Part shown: positions 30,420-41,814 of the stretch, piece by piece
Position numbering within the stretch: the stretch's first letter is position 1
Layout: every line of letters starts with the position of its first letter
Assembly: GCA_963978545.1 (NCBI GenBank)
Contig: OZ021732.1
Location: 49,705,214-49,769,213, forward strand
DNA length: 64,000 nucleotides
From: Linyphia triangularis
Lineage: Eukaryota > Arthropoda > Arachnida > Araneae > Linyphiidae
Reading direction: 5' to 3'
Notes under the pieces: generated by a model
Seen by the model: only the letters and a program-made list of their open reading frames with translations
Databases searched by the model: none
What the model was told of the DNA's origin: nothing
Program-made: the position numbers and the translations under genes

Positions 30420-33400
30420 CAGGGCCGTCGCTAAGAATTTTGATTGGGGGGCGTAGGCATCCTTTTGACGACTGAAATCGAGGCATGTCCGATGTAAATG
30501 TAGAAAATATAAATTAAGGTGACATACAAATATTTTTTTAATTAATATATGAATAATTAATTATTAATTAATGTAAAACGAATTGTAATTGCATTTTTTT
30601 ATTTAATTGTGAATTATTTTATTTAATGTGCAATTAGTTTTACTTACTTTTAAACTACTGTCTAAACAATTTTTAATATTTTATGGTATTTTATTAATAC
30701 GTAATTAATGTCAAATTTTAAGTAAATTCCCATCACATTATAGTTAAAGTTCCTTCAAATTCATTTAATTTTTCATTTCTTTTTAGTAAATTACCCCTTC
30801 CTCTCCGAACAAAGGAGATTATTTTTGGAAGCTTTTTTATTTGGGGGCAGGGGAGGAGACATTTATACCTTGCAGATAGATATAATTTTCCCCCACAATC
30901 TTAAACCAATTCAGTAACCTGAGTAGTACAAGTGCTTCATTTCGATACAACTTTTTTTTAAATTTTCAAATTGCAGTTTCGAAAAAAATTAATTAAACGT
31001 GTAAAAGTGGTTGGAAATAGCACTTTAACATGGAATTAAATAGATGAAAATTATTGATCAAATAGGTGACTTTTTTATAAAGAATTGTATAAAGGTTGAT
31101 CAAAAAACAAATTCTGGAAAAATTCTTCTTTTCAAAATTCTGGTGGACTATTGCTATTTCAGAAAATTCCCTGCGCGAAGCACTGCAATTTTTATAATAG
31201 ATACAATTTCTCTGCTTTCGAAACAAAAAGTAACGCGGGAAAAAAAGTGGTAAAATTTACAAGAAAAAAATATATAGATATTAATTTATCAATTTGAACA
31301 GAACATTAATGCACAAACACAACTATTAACTAACATCCAATTAGGAAATCCAATTCCCATCTTCGAAAAATCAAGGATCAAATAAAAAAAAACTTTTGTC
31401 GCCTTGCACCTCCCTGCAAATAATCATGTAGACGTCATGGACGCTATAATTGAATTGCGAAAGACAATAATTATTAAAAACGTTTTGTTAATTATTTAAT
31501 TTTTAAATACTTTTTAACACATTTTCCTAGCTAAAAAATAAAAGATTTTGATTTTTCTTGAAAAGTGTGTTAAGAGTAAAACTTAAGGGAGTATTCTACT
31601 GTAGAGGCATGAATTTCGCCCGGTTTTTGAAGCGGAAAAAAATTTTAACAAAGGAAACAAAAAATATTTTTACCATCAATTTTTTTATCATTTGTTTATT
31701 GATGTTTTATTATTACATAAAAAAATTATTAAAAAAAAAAATTAAAATTGGCAAAGTTATGAGCAGTCAAAGTGGGGGGGGGGTCAAAAAAAAGAGGGTG
31801 TCCTGGCGTGCATTATTCCAACCCTCCTGGTGATCTGAAACATAAAAAAGAGACGGATTCTTAATTATTATAGATGCCGCTATCGTATAACCCTTGGATA
31901 AGTTAAAAAAATATTTTTTTTTTAATTGGCGGCAGTTTGAAAAAAAAAAAAATTCATATTTTTTTAACAATTCCGAATTTTTTAAAAATACTAAATGCGA
32001 AGTTATAGTTTTGGGCAGGGTTCACGAGATGAAGCGATGTATAGAGAACATCCTCTCCAAATTTGAAGTAAATCAGTTCATTAGAACTCGAGATATCCTT
32101 ACCGCCAGCTCGAAAAAAGTAGTTCCGAGAAAAACGCGTTCAAAGTTTTGAGACAAGTTTTCGACAATTTTACTTATAGAATGGTACAGAATACTTATAT
32201 ATTTTTAATCGGCGATTCCTGCTCCATATAAGAATCCTTCCTCTACTTCAAAATGCTCATTAATGACATAAGTAGGGACTCGGGAACGCCTACCGTCTTT
32301 TGTTAACTTGTAGCGGTCGGACCGGAACCGATGCCACGTCCTAAAACGGCTATAACTCATGAAATAATAGGAATTTTGAAAAATCCTTTTAATGACATAT
32401 TTTTGAATATCTAAACTTTGAAAATATGAAAAAAAAAAAAAAAAAATTCAATCTAGGAACCTACTTCTTAAAAGTAGTTACTTCGAGTATATATTTTTAT
32501 CAAAATTGCTGGATTTAATTTAATGATTTTTTTGTGGTTTTTCACTGATGTTGTATGGTTTTTCAGCAATAATTTCTGCAAATATTACTCGTTTTTTGAA
32601 CAATAAATAATCATTTGTTCAAGAAGGAAAGTATTTTTGAAAATGCTAGTTTTTTTTCCCTAAGCGGGATTAAAAATGAAATGGATTACTTTAGCATTAA
32701 ACCAAACTATAATATTTATGTGTGTAAAGGTAAGTTATTCGCAACTAATTGAACTTCGAATTTAGTGACAAAATACTCTATAAAAAAGCATGCCATAATT
32801 TTTAGCACAACATACCAATCTATATAAGGAATAGTACATGTGGGGTTTTTTGGGAAAGGTGTGGGGAGGGGGGGGGATGTATTCAAATCTACAGTGTTAA
32901 TCCTATCTTGAGGAAGAACAAGTTGCACATTTGATCTTCAAAGCAAGAGAAACGTCACTGTCAACATGAAATTTTTAAAAGCCCACCCCCATTTCCCTTA
33001 CCCACATGTGATGTTTCCACAGTTTATATGATAGACAATTTTTCCCGATGTTTAGAGTATAAAGTGGAAAAATCCAGGTTAGGTTGGTTGGTTGTTTTTC
33101 AGATTTATTAGGCCAAACTGCGTCAGAAATCGAGGATAGGAGTGAAAGGATACTCACAATTTGCAATAGACTGAACCTGGTTGTACCGGACAATGTCGGG
33201 CCACAGCTATTTGAGCTCGGGACACATTGAGAATTTTAGATAGTATTATAATAAACCTTTCAATACTTTTCCACAGATTATTTTGTTGGAATAAATTCGA
33301 TATCGCCTTCCAGTTTACATGTGGAATGCACTATTTTGGGAATGGCATTTACAATGTATGAAGTACAAGGTGGTCATAAAGAAACTTTGCCGATATATGG

Positions 33401-34297
33401 GACTCTACCTTCCGTTCCGTTTAAAAGATCGAGATGAGATTTCTGGTATAGTTGTTATTCAGAGGTATGAGCTCGAGATTCAGGGAATTTCAACAAATGG
33501 CGCTCACGGTTATGGTTATAGTCACTTACAATCGAAATTTTCGAATGACAACGCCTACTTTTTCCTGTCGCAAAATGCTCAGTGCATGAGAAAATCCTAA
33601 AGAGCATTGGAACGGTATGTGTATCACAAAAAACGGATGCATTATTCACGCACAAAAAAAGTGCTCTGCAAACGGCCAACAAAAACGCAATCGAGGCGCA
33701 CGATGGAAATTTGCATTTGTCAGAGGCCAAAGTTCACATGAGTACCATCACAGGCAATTTAATCGGTTTTCTAAGCTGAATATTTGATGAGCGGCCTCCA
33801 TTGCTCCGATCGTGTTTTTGTTGGCCGTTCGCGGATCTGTATTTTGTGCGTCCATTACTCGTCCGTTTTTTTGTGATACATGTACCTTTCCAACGCTCTT
33901 TAGGGTTTTCGCATGCGGTGATAATTTTTCGATAGTAAAAAGTAGGTGTTGCCATTCGTAACTATAACCGGCGTAATCGTGAGCGCCATTTTGCTGAAAT
34001 TCACAGAATTCCGATTAGGCGGCAAAAAAGACACCGGCTCCCCTATAATAGACTTCTAGTGTAAAAATGCCGATTCGTCAAACTCGGGTCACGCTGCATT
34101 CCAATAGTTTTAATATTTTTGTTCAACATTTTTTTGGGTACTTTTTTTATTCAATTCAATTTTATTGTGGATCGACTTTAGAAAAAGAAAGATCTCGATA
34201 AAATTTAGAAAATTTGACGACTGTCCAACTTTCTATAACTTTTTTTTGGGGGGGGGGGGAGGGTCGCCCCCTACGCCCCCCGTTCGCGTCGTCCCTG
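30420..34297. mobile_element. candidate hAT-like element with degenerate ends
   Basis: Left end CAGGGCCGTCGCTAAG and the inverse of the right end CAGGGACGACGCGAAC agree at 12 of 16 positions. Both are followed inward by a G-rich/C-rich ggggggcgtagg-type word. Flanks GGTGAAAG and GGTGTGAG agree at six of eight positions. Old and non-coding; includes a foldback repeat and low-complexity G runs. Confidence 0.45.
33476..34018. repeat. foldback (inverted repeat) element, arms about 230 bp
   Basis: The left arm (33476-33715) contains atggcgctcacggttatggt, cctactttttcc and acggccaacaaaaacgcaatcg. The right arm (33790-34018) contains their inverses in reverse order: gcgccattttgctg, aaagtaggtgttgcc and cgatcgtgtttttgttggccgt. 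The loop is about 75 bp. Arms are clearly diverged by point changes. Open frames across it are by-products of the symmetry. Confidence 0.85.
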
Positions 34298-35249
34298 GGT
34301 GTGAGCCATTTTTATTGGTTGCGGCAAAGCTTTGACCATCAGGACCGAAAAAAGTACAGCGACTTGACCATTATTGCTCATCGACTTGTTGACAAAAGCG
34401 TTTAGATTTTTTTTTTTTTTTTTTAAGACTAAACTTGACACACGTGTAGTCCTTCCTAATCTTCAAAGTTATTCCGCAGTTGCTTTCCAAAAAAGCACAT
34501 TAAATTGATCGAATTTTCATACATATCATGTCATCATGATCACTTAAGTCAATTGTTTGTCAATTTATTGGTGCTCTACACTCACCCAGATAAAGGGTTA
34601 TCAAATAATTTTGTGACATGGAAAATTTATTTTCTTTTACAATAGCTAATTTTATCTATTCTTTAAATCTTTTCACCTCAATTCAAATGAAATCATACAA
34701 CATAAGGCACTATACATACTGCAGATTTCTTGATCAATAAACCATGAACTAGAATTATTCCATTATTATGTTTTCCCCATTGTTTGGATGACTTTAGCTC
34801 TTCAAATTTACTATATAAGTATATTACTAATATGTGTCATTTATTGGTAGTGGCGGCGATTGGGTGTGAAAAATTGTCAAATTATAAAATTAAGATGATT
34901 TAGAAAAGATAAAAACTTGAAAAAGTGTGATAGAATGAAGGAATCCTACCATATCCCTTTAGTTCCTCCTAATCGCCGTCATTGTTTATTTCTTCTTACG
35001 TGTTAATTTCGAACTGATATGATATCCCTAATGAATAAATATATAAATTGATTTCATTTTCATATTTGTGTACATTATTTGATATAGACATAATGGGAAT
35101 AAAAGTTTAAATTTCATAAACTGAATATTTTTTTTAATCTTAAAAAGGATAGATTTATAGTGCGAGTTCTACAGTGATAGTGAATTAATAAAATCAATTA
35201 TTTAATGAAATTTTTATACGTACAGATATATTAATGGAATTTTATACAA
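34298..35249. other. AT-rich DNA, no gene
   Basis: Only a short inverted pair (ggcggcgattgg near 34852, ctaatcgccgtca near 34969) and low-complexity AT are visible. Confidence 0.5.
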
Positions 35250-35307
35250 ATTTGTGAGTTATACATATAATTAATTCTGATTTTAAGTATATATATAACT
35301 CACAAAT
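35250..35307. repeat. short inverted repeat (hairpin)
   Basis: tttgtgagttatacatata (35251-35269) faces tatatataactcacaaa (to 35306), with about a 20-base loop. Confidence 0.85.
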
Positions 35308-35486
35308 ACTATATTTAATCCATTTTTAAAATTTCATTTCATTACTTTAAAAAGTTATTTGCTATTGAAAGGAATTTTTTTATGTAGTAATATAAATTCA
35401 TCGTACTTATTGAAAAGTATAAACAATACGTTAATTTAAAATGTTCGGTTGTAATGTTTAATGTAGCGTTAATGTTGTACAACTGA

Positions 35487-35560
35487 GTTTTGTACAGTAC
35501 CCCCAAAAAAAAAATCAGAACGATGGCAATATCTTTTGTTCTAATTGTTGAAATAACAAA
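35487..35560. repeat. left member of an outer inverted pair
   Basis: Reads gtacagtaccccc, an A run, then cagaacgatggcaatatc and gttctaatt. The inverse of 43688-43767 reads the same with few changes. TA next to CAGTRCCCCC at both ends would fit a Tc1/mariner-type TIR element or two separate MITE ends. Confidence 0.55.
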
Positions 35561-36318
35561 CAAAAGGTACCGTTGTAAATCGTGGAAGGTTTTTAATAAT
35601 TGTATGTAGGTTTTTTTTTATCATGAGGGGTCATCTACATATTAAAACAGAACCAAACTTTAAAAAGTTCAATAGCAACCTCATAATATTATTCCATATT
35701 TGGATTCAGCATTAAAAAAGAATGCGAAATACAAAAATTCGTAATTTTCTAATGAATGGTTTGTAATTTAAATGATAAAACGAAAGTGATAAATTAATGT
35801 TAAATAAAAAAGTTGGTTTTTTGTCCATAAATACTTAAATAATTGATATATTTCAGTAATTTTTTTTTTCATAAGATAGTTTGTAAATGGCCAAACATAA
35901 ATAGCAATCAACTTTTGCATCAATTTATTTTTTAATAATTAATTATTAGTTAATAAAACAATTTTTAATTTTTTTTTAATAGAAACATATATATTTTTTT
36001 TTTGCTTTCATTAGATTCACCATGGTCTGAAACCCCATCACAATTTTTTTCTTTTCATTTTGACTTTTAGTTCTCGATTTTTTAGCGAAAATGTAAAAAA
36101 CGCTCACTTTAAGGGACCGTATAGTAGACGACTTTTGAAAACTATCAAAGATTAATTCAAGGTAAACTAGAGGTGTGGAAAATCGCACAACGTTCAATTA
36201 TCGTAAAATAGGGTGAATAGGAACAGCGGGGTGAATCGGAACAGAATTTCTTGAGATTACAAAAAAAAAAATATTATTTTATACAAACAAAGCAGTTTTA
36301 TTTTTTGTATGTATATTT

Positions 36319-37175
36319 TTAAGAGTGATTTTCTGAGAGAGGGGTACGCTTGTGATTATGCTAATTTTTGATTTCTCTGAAATTTTCAGGGAGTGTTCTG
36401 TATGTTACCCTGATTACAAATTTGAAAACCGCTTTAAAAAATTCCATTCCATTTTCATGTTTCAGCTGGTTTTGTAGAGGAAGGGAGGCGCGTTTTATAG
36501 CATTTTTGATGAAAAACGTTCTCATTAGAATTAATTTTTTGCCAAATTTTCTGCATGTGCCAAACTTTTGATTGCAAAAAGGTATAATAGACTATTAGTA
36601 CTAATTGTTATCAGTGCTAATTTCTTGGCACATCACTAAAGTTTTGGTGCAGATAGCGGACAAAAATATGTCCGATTCACTATTTTTTACTACTTTAAGA
36701 GCCAAAATTTAGCTGACTTTACATATGTGCCAAACATTTGGCATTGTTGTGTGATAGTACACCACAAACATAATACTTTAGCACAAAAAAAACTTTGGCA
36801 TCTATCTGAAGTTTCCAGTCAAGTCAGTCCGAAATCTGAATTTTTAGACTTTTAGGCCTAATTTAAGGCCAAAAATCTCAAAACATCAGAATCTCTAAAA
36901 TAAGGTGATGGTGCTAATAGAGAGGGACTTTAGTGTACTAAACGCTGCCATCGTCTGTTTTTTGGCACCTCTTCTCATTTTTATTGAATAACGTTTTAAA
37001 TATAGTCAAAATGTTCAAAAACGGCAAAATTGATCAATGCCATTTTCCACTGATGAAGTAAACTACAGTCACTACAGACTTTTGCCTAGGGCTTACTTTA
37101 ATTTTTTTGACTCACAAAACCATTTAAAATTAAGAATAGGTTTTATTTCTTTGGCACCTGCTTAAAGTTAGGCTA
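36319..37175. repeat. left arm of the long inverted repeat
   Basis: Translating 36368-36571 and its inverse at 42593-42796 gives two 67-residue strings differing at 13 positions. These strings serve only as an alignment ruler; there is no sign that they are proteins. The arm is rich in the words gtgccaaa and tttggcac. Confidence 0.8.
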
Positions 37176-37554
37176 TTTTTTTAAAAATATTTAATGTTCT
37201 TAATATTTGAATGGAAAAATTTGGATACAGTAATCATGTTTCCACAATTATTGTTTTTCATGTATTTTTTTTATGAAATTGAATAAATAATAAGTAACTT
37301 TACAGTATCTATGATATATATTTATTCAAATTTCGTACCTAATATAGATAAAACACACATATAAACTTTAAATGTAAACTTGTGGTACTTAAAATAATCA
37401 AAAACCATAAATTCTTTAAACGTTTTGCTCTTACTTTTAAGCTGGTTTAAATGGATCTCTCTCTGTGTAAGCAACATATGTACAAGGTGAGACCGAAAAG
37501 TAAGGTGACTGATGTTATAATAATTACTGTATTATATATTTGCAGATAAATACA

Positions 37555-38154
37555 TCACTGTCCTTCAAAGTAGTTCCCGCCGTCTACAATACACTTCTGA
37601 CAACGTTCATACAAGTTCTTGAAACTTCTGAAAATATCATCCTTTGAGACTGTCTTAAGTTCCTTGGTAACAGCTGCTTGAATGTCTGAGATGCTTGAAA
37701 ATCGGTTTCCCTTCATTACCAATTTCAGTCGTGGAAAGAGGAAAAAATCTGCTGGCGCTAGATCAGGGGAATAAGGAGGGTGTAATAACTCCGTAACATG
37801 TTGCTGCTCGAGGAACCGTCTAACACACATTGCAGTATGAGGGCGAGCATTATCATGCAACAGAAACCACTTGCCTGATGCAGCAAGATGGGGTCGAACA
37901 CGGCAAATGCGAGCCAGGAGGCGCTTCATAACATAGTAATAAAATTCACCATTAACTGTTTGACCTTCCGCTAGGAATTCTTTATGGATAATTCCCTGAT
38001 GTGCGTCGAAAAAGGTAATCAACATTGTCTTAACCTTTGATTTTTCGAAACGAAACTTTCTCGATTTCGGCGATGAGGGACCTCGCCACTCCATGCTTCG
38101 GCGCATCAGGCAAGTGGTTTCTGTTTCATGATAATGCACGCCCTCGTACTGCAA
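37555..38154 (-). pseudogene. mariner transposase, C-terminal half (left arm and centre)
   Basis: From SMEWRGPSSPK (centre) onward: HDNARPHTA holds the second catalytic Asp and YSPDLAPADFF the third, separated by 34 residues (D34D, mariner type). It ends NYFEGQ stop at 37555. The DNA-binding domain and first Asp are missing. The first roughly 17 codons read antisense through the other arm and are not transposase. Confidence 0.88.
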
Positions 38155-38423
38155 TGTGTGTTAGACAGTTCCTCGAGCAGCAACAGGTTACGGAGTTATT
38201 ACACCCTCCTTATTCCCCTGATCTAGCGCCAGCTGATTTTTTCCTCTTTCCACGACTGAAATTGATAATGAAGGGAAACCGATTTTCAAGCATCTCAGAC
38301 ATTCAAGCAGCTGTTACCAAGGAACTTAAGACAGTCTCAAAGGATGATATTTTCAGAAGTTTCAAGAACTTGTATGAACGTTGTCAGAAGTGTATTGTAG
38401 ACGGCGGGAACTACTTTGAATGA
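38100..38423 (+). pseudogene. mariner transposase, C-terminal half (right arm)
   Basis: Begins abruptly at the palindrome junction with ASGKWFLFHDNARP and runs to NYFE stop (38421-38423). That stop comes two codons earlier than in the left arm because GGA became TGA. Second and third catalytic Asp present; the upstream half is absent. Codons before ASGKW belong to the opposite strand's gene. Confidence 0.88.
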
Positions 38424-38704
38424 CAGTGATGTATTTATCTGCAAATATATAATACAGTGATTATTATGACATCAGTCACCTTACTTTTCGGTCTCACCTT
38501 GTATATACTTTGTGCTTACTTATATAAAACTTGGCCATATACGGTGCTATGTTGCAATGCTTTTATTTACTTTCACAACAATTAGCTAGCATAGGCATAT
38601 TATTGCTTACAAACAAATTACAATCCAAACTTTGGCATTTTGCTTTGCTCTTTTACTTCATTTTTAAACTTTTTGTATGATACACTTACATTTTCCCCTC
38701 TTTT

Positions 38705-39082
38705 TTACAAAAGAAAAAACGGAGCCTCCCTAGTTACTGTCAACGGACCATAGAATATGACTTCTGAAACATTCTCCATGTCAGGTTGTTTTAACCAATC
38801 ATATTGATTAGCTTCTATCTTGTGAAGAAATTTGACTTCATATTGATGCATGTGTTTTGTATCCACTCATATTGATTGTAATTTTTCAATGTAGCAGGTT
38901 CTTGTATAATATACACCATAATAAGATGATATTTTAATGAGAGAATTGTATTTGCATGTTGAATTCATCATAATGTTTTGTTGAATAGCTATCAGAGAAT
39001 TCATAGTATTTTGAAAATTATTGCCTTCTACAGCAGTTTCTAAATTCCAGTTCTCTTCGTCATTATCAGACATTTCTTTCAT
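38705..39082 (-). pseudogene. eroded C-terminal end of an unassigned element protein
   Basis: One frame from 39082 to a stop at 38705-38707, broken by a TGA at 38867-38869. After that stop it reads QYEVKFLHKIEANQYDWLKQ and then an ending REAPFFLL, with protein-like composition. The pattern (EV-x-FLHK, W, then REG/A-P-F near the end) resembles the tail of proteins encoded by cut-and-paste elements, from memory of such families only. Another minus-strand open piece at 40921-41181 may be an upstream remnant, now separated by the hAT-like insertion. Confidence 0.35.
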
Positions 39083-39169
39083 TTAAATTTCAAGACCTTC
39101 ATCTTCCTCTTTTGCTTCATATTCCAATTGGACTTAAGTTTCTTTTTAATTTCAAATATGTATGAAGAG

Positions 39170-40699
39170 TAGGCTTGGCGATGTATCGATACATCGTCCA
39201 AAACCGGTGTGAAATCAACATCGTCAAACCGGTTTCATTATATTCCCAAAACCGATACATCACGATCTTTGCAGACAAGCGATACTTGCCTAGCACTTCA
39301 AGGACGAAGAACCTTTGATGCCACGATTCATGCGCGGTGTTTCTAAAATACTATAGAAACGTATTGAAACCGTCGACACCGCGCCGTTTGTGATACGATA
39401 CTTCACCACATCGCAGTTAATCCTCCCTGCATATGTGCGGTGTATCCAAGACTGTATAGAAACGTAGTGTAAAGCTACACCGCGTCGTTTGATTCGATTT
39501 CCATTTGTTTTTGCTGGGGTGATACTTCATCCGCATCGTGATAATCGTATCCACCATCGATATGTGCTATGTTTCCAATTTAGGTCTCGCGTTTATTTCC
39601 TATTTCGTTTTTACAACTGAGTAATGGTGGTTTTCAGGCTCCAGTGGTCTATTAATATTGGAGATTCGACGAAAGAAGTATTCCTTTTATTGTTTGAACA
39701 TTTTTTAATTTTTTTGTTGTTGTTGTTGTTCCCTCAACTCGTTTGATTTTTATGTCATTTATCATCAGATATAAGACCTTGATATTCTATTTTTGGAATT
39801 CAATTGAGTGTTTCCTAAACTTTTTTTCCCCCCCTCTAATTTGGAAGAGATAAAATATAACATTTTTGTATTTTTAAATCTTTTATTACTTCAGGATTTT
39901 TTTATCCAACATTTTTACCGTTTGAGAGCTTTGCTTTATTTATTAACTCAAGGGGATTGCTGTATTCTTGCGTGGTAATTTATGTCTATTTCTTACACAG
40001 TTAAGATAATCAGGTTGTCTATTACTATGATGGTTTGCTATATCTGCCAAAGTCAGTATGAACTAGCGCATTGACGGATCACAGTTGTTTCTCTAGTTTG
40101 ATTGCTTAAATACTTATAAACGATTTTTTTTTCCATTTACGTTGAAGGATTTTCTCTTCTGACTCGTAAGTAAATAAATGTTTTATAATTTTTTATTTTT
40201 TATTTTTTTATTTTTTTTCAGTTTGTACGATTTGAATAAAATTTATTTCCATAAGATTAATTACTCAATCCAACTTGCTTCTTGAAAATGCGGAAATGCA
40301 GATTTTTTTGGCTCAAAATAAAGATTATTAGAATTTTAAATGTTATGCATTAATTTTATTTTTATTGTTTTATAGTTATATTGTACTAGTAAGTAATACA
40401 ATATTCATTATAAAGTATGTTTTTGATTTAATTATTAAGAATATCCGATAACTAAAGTAACAAGTTCATTGCCATGAAATGCACTTGTCCTTCCCCCCCC
40501 CCCCTATTTTTCCTTTCCTGGATGATAACAAATTGACTAAGTAAGCATAACTTTCGGGTATATAGAGCGTTATTATAAAACGTTGTTTTATAGTATTTTG
40601 TAAAAAAAATATATAGTTCACATTGCGATGTATCGTGACATCGCGATGTTTGCTTCCCGATATATCGCGATGCAGAAATGTTAACATCGCCCAGGCCTA
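39170..40699. mobile_element. hAT-like non-autonomous element, 1.5 kb
   Basis: Left end TAGGCTTGGCGATGTATCG and the inverse of the right end TAGGCCTGGGCGATGTT share a TAGGC-YTGGGCGATGT core with one gap. ATGAAGAG (left) and ATAAAGAG (right) make an 8-bp duplication with one mismatch. Subterminal words cgatacatcg and atatatcgcgatg recur near both ends. No transposase recognised. Confidence 0.75.
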
Positions 40700-41814
40700 A
40701 TAAAGAGTTTGATTTTTTTTTTTTTTTTTTTAGTTATTAACACAGAAAATTGGGACATCACCTGCTGTTTTGTTAAGTAGCACTCAACACTCAACATTTT
40801 TGTTCCATTTTAATCTAAAAGTATCTTCATTGAATGTACTAAACTTTCCGAACAAACTTTTCAGCATGTTTCTTCTCCTTACATGAAGGCGGTCTTATTT
40901 ATATGACTTTTGCGTCAATGTCAACTACTGCTTTTCTTCCTCCATTGCCCGACATAAATAGTGGGTATTTTATCAGACTTAACCAGTGAAATTTCATAGC
41001 TCTTTTGTTTGTTAGAGGTTAATGAGTATGTTATATTAGTTGCTTTGGTCTTCATTTTTTTACATATGTTTTGGCTTTGTCCTTTGGACTTTGTTACTGC
41101 TAGTACAGTTGAGTGTTGTTCATCTAGTATATGACTAATATCTAAGTCCTTGATTGAGTTAAACCTTGCTGTACATTCCACTCAAGGCTAAACACTACTA
41201 ATCTTTGTTTCCTATGTTGCTTCTTTTGGGGCGGCTTCCCTTTGGAAAAATCTTCAGAAAACGGTTGTATGATTTAAATTTGTGCTTGACATCTTCTATT
41301 TTTATGTCAGTTTTCTTCTCACGTTCAATATCATGATGGTTCTAAAATGTTATTCCTTCTTAATTTTCTAGGTTAAAAGAATGGTATGACGATATGTTTT
41401 TCAAAGTGATTTTATCTATAGAGCCTTCGTAATGTTAAATATGAACAACAGAGCATTTCACATTTCTAATGATGCCATTAGAGAGAAGAGCTTTATATAT
41501 CTCTTGTGATGAGAAAGTATCATAGTCATCTTTGAAACTCTGTATTTCGTTGAATTAACTGCGTATGATCTTCAGCCCCATTTCTTGGCTTATGGTCGCT
41601 TTGCAATTACTTTTACTGTGCTACAATAACCAGCATTGTCATTTCTATCGACAATTCTTATTCAATACTGCTGCCACTCAAAATTATGAATCTTATGTCA
41701 TACTAAAAGATTCTATCATAAAACTTTAACATGTAAAGGATAAATACTGCGGACCAGGATGATTCTTGATAACTTTTTAGTAATATCAATAAAAATCATT
41801 TAAAAAAAAAAAAA

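Larger units (their letters stand above)
37483..38501. mobile_element. palindromic mariner: two 3' halves head to head
   Basis: Both ends read CAAGGTGAGACCGAAAAGTA inward and are flanked by TA (37481-37482, 38502-38503), the mariner target. 37483-37881 and 38103-38501 are 399-bp inverse arms with few differences; the 221-bp centre (37882-38102) is single copy. Each arm codes the C-terminal transposase half, so both ends are the former 3' end and the 5' half is absent. Confidence 0.92.

Noticed and set aside
33455..33955. Several overlapping open frames on both strands
   Set aside because: They arise from the two arms of the foldback repeat read in opposite directions.
36368..36571. 67-codon frame with a similar partner at 42593-42796
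   Set aside because: The similarity comes from the inverted repeat. Changes between the two are spread over all codon positions in the translated strings, with no known domain.
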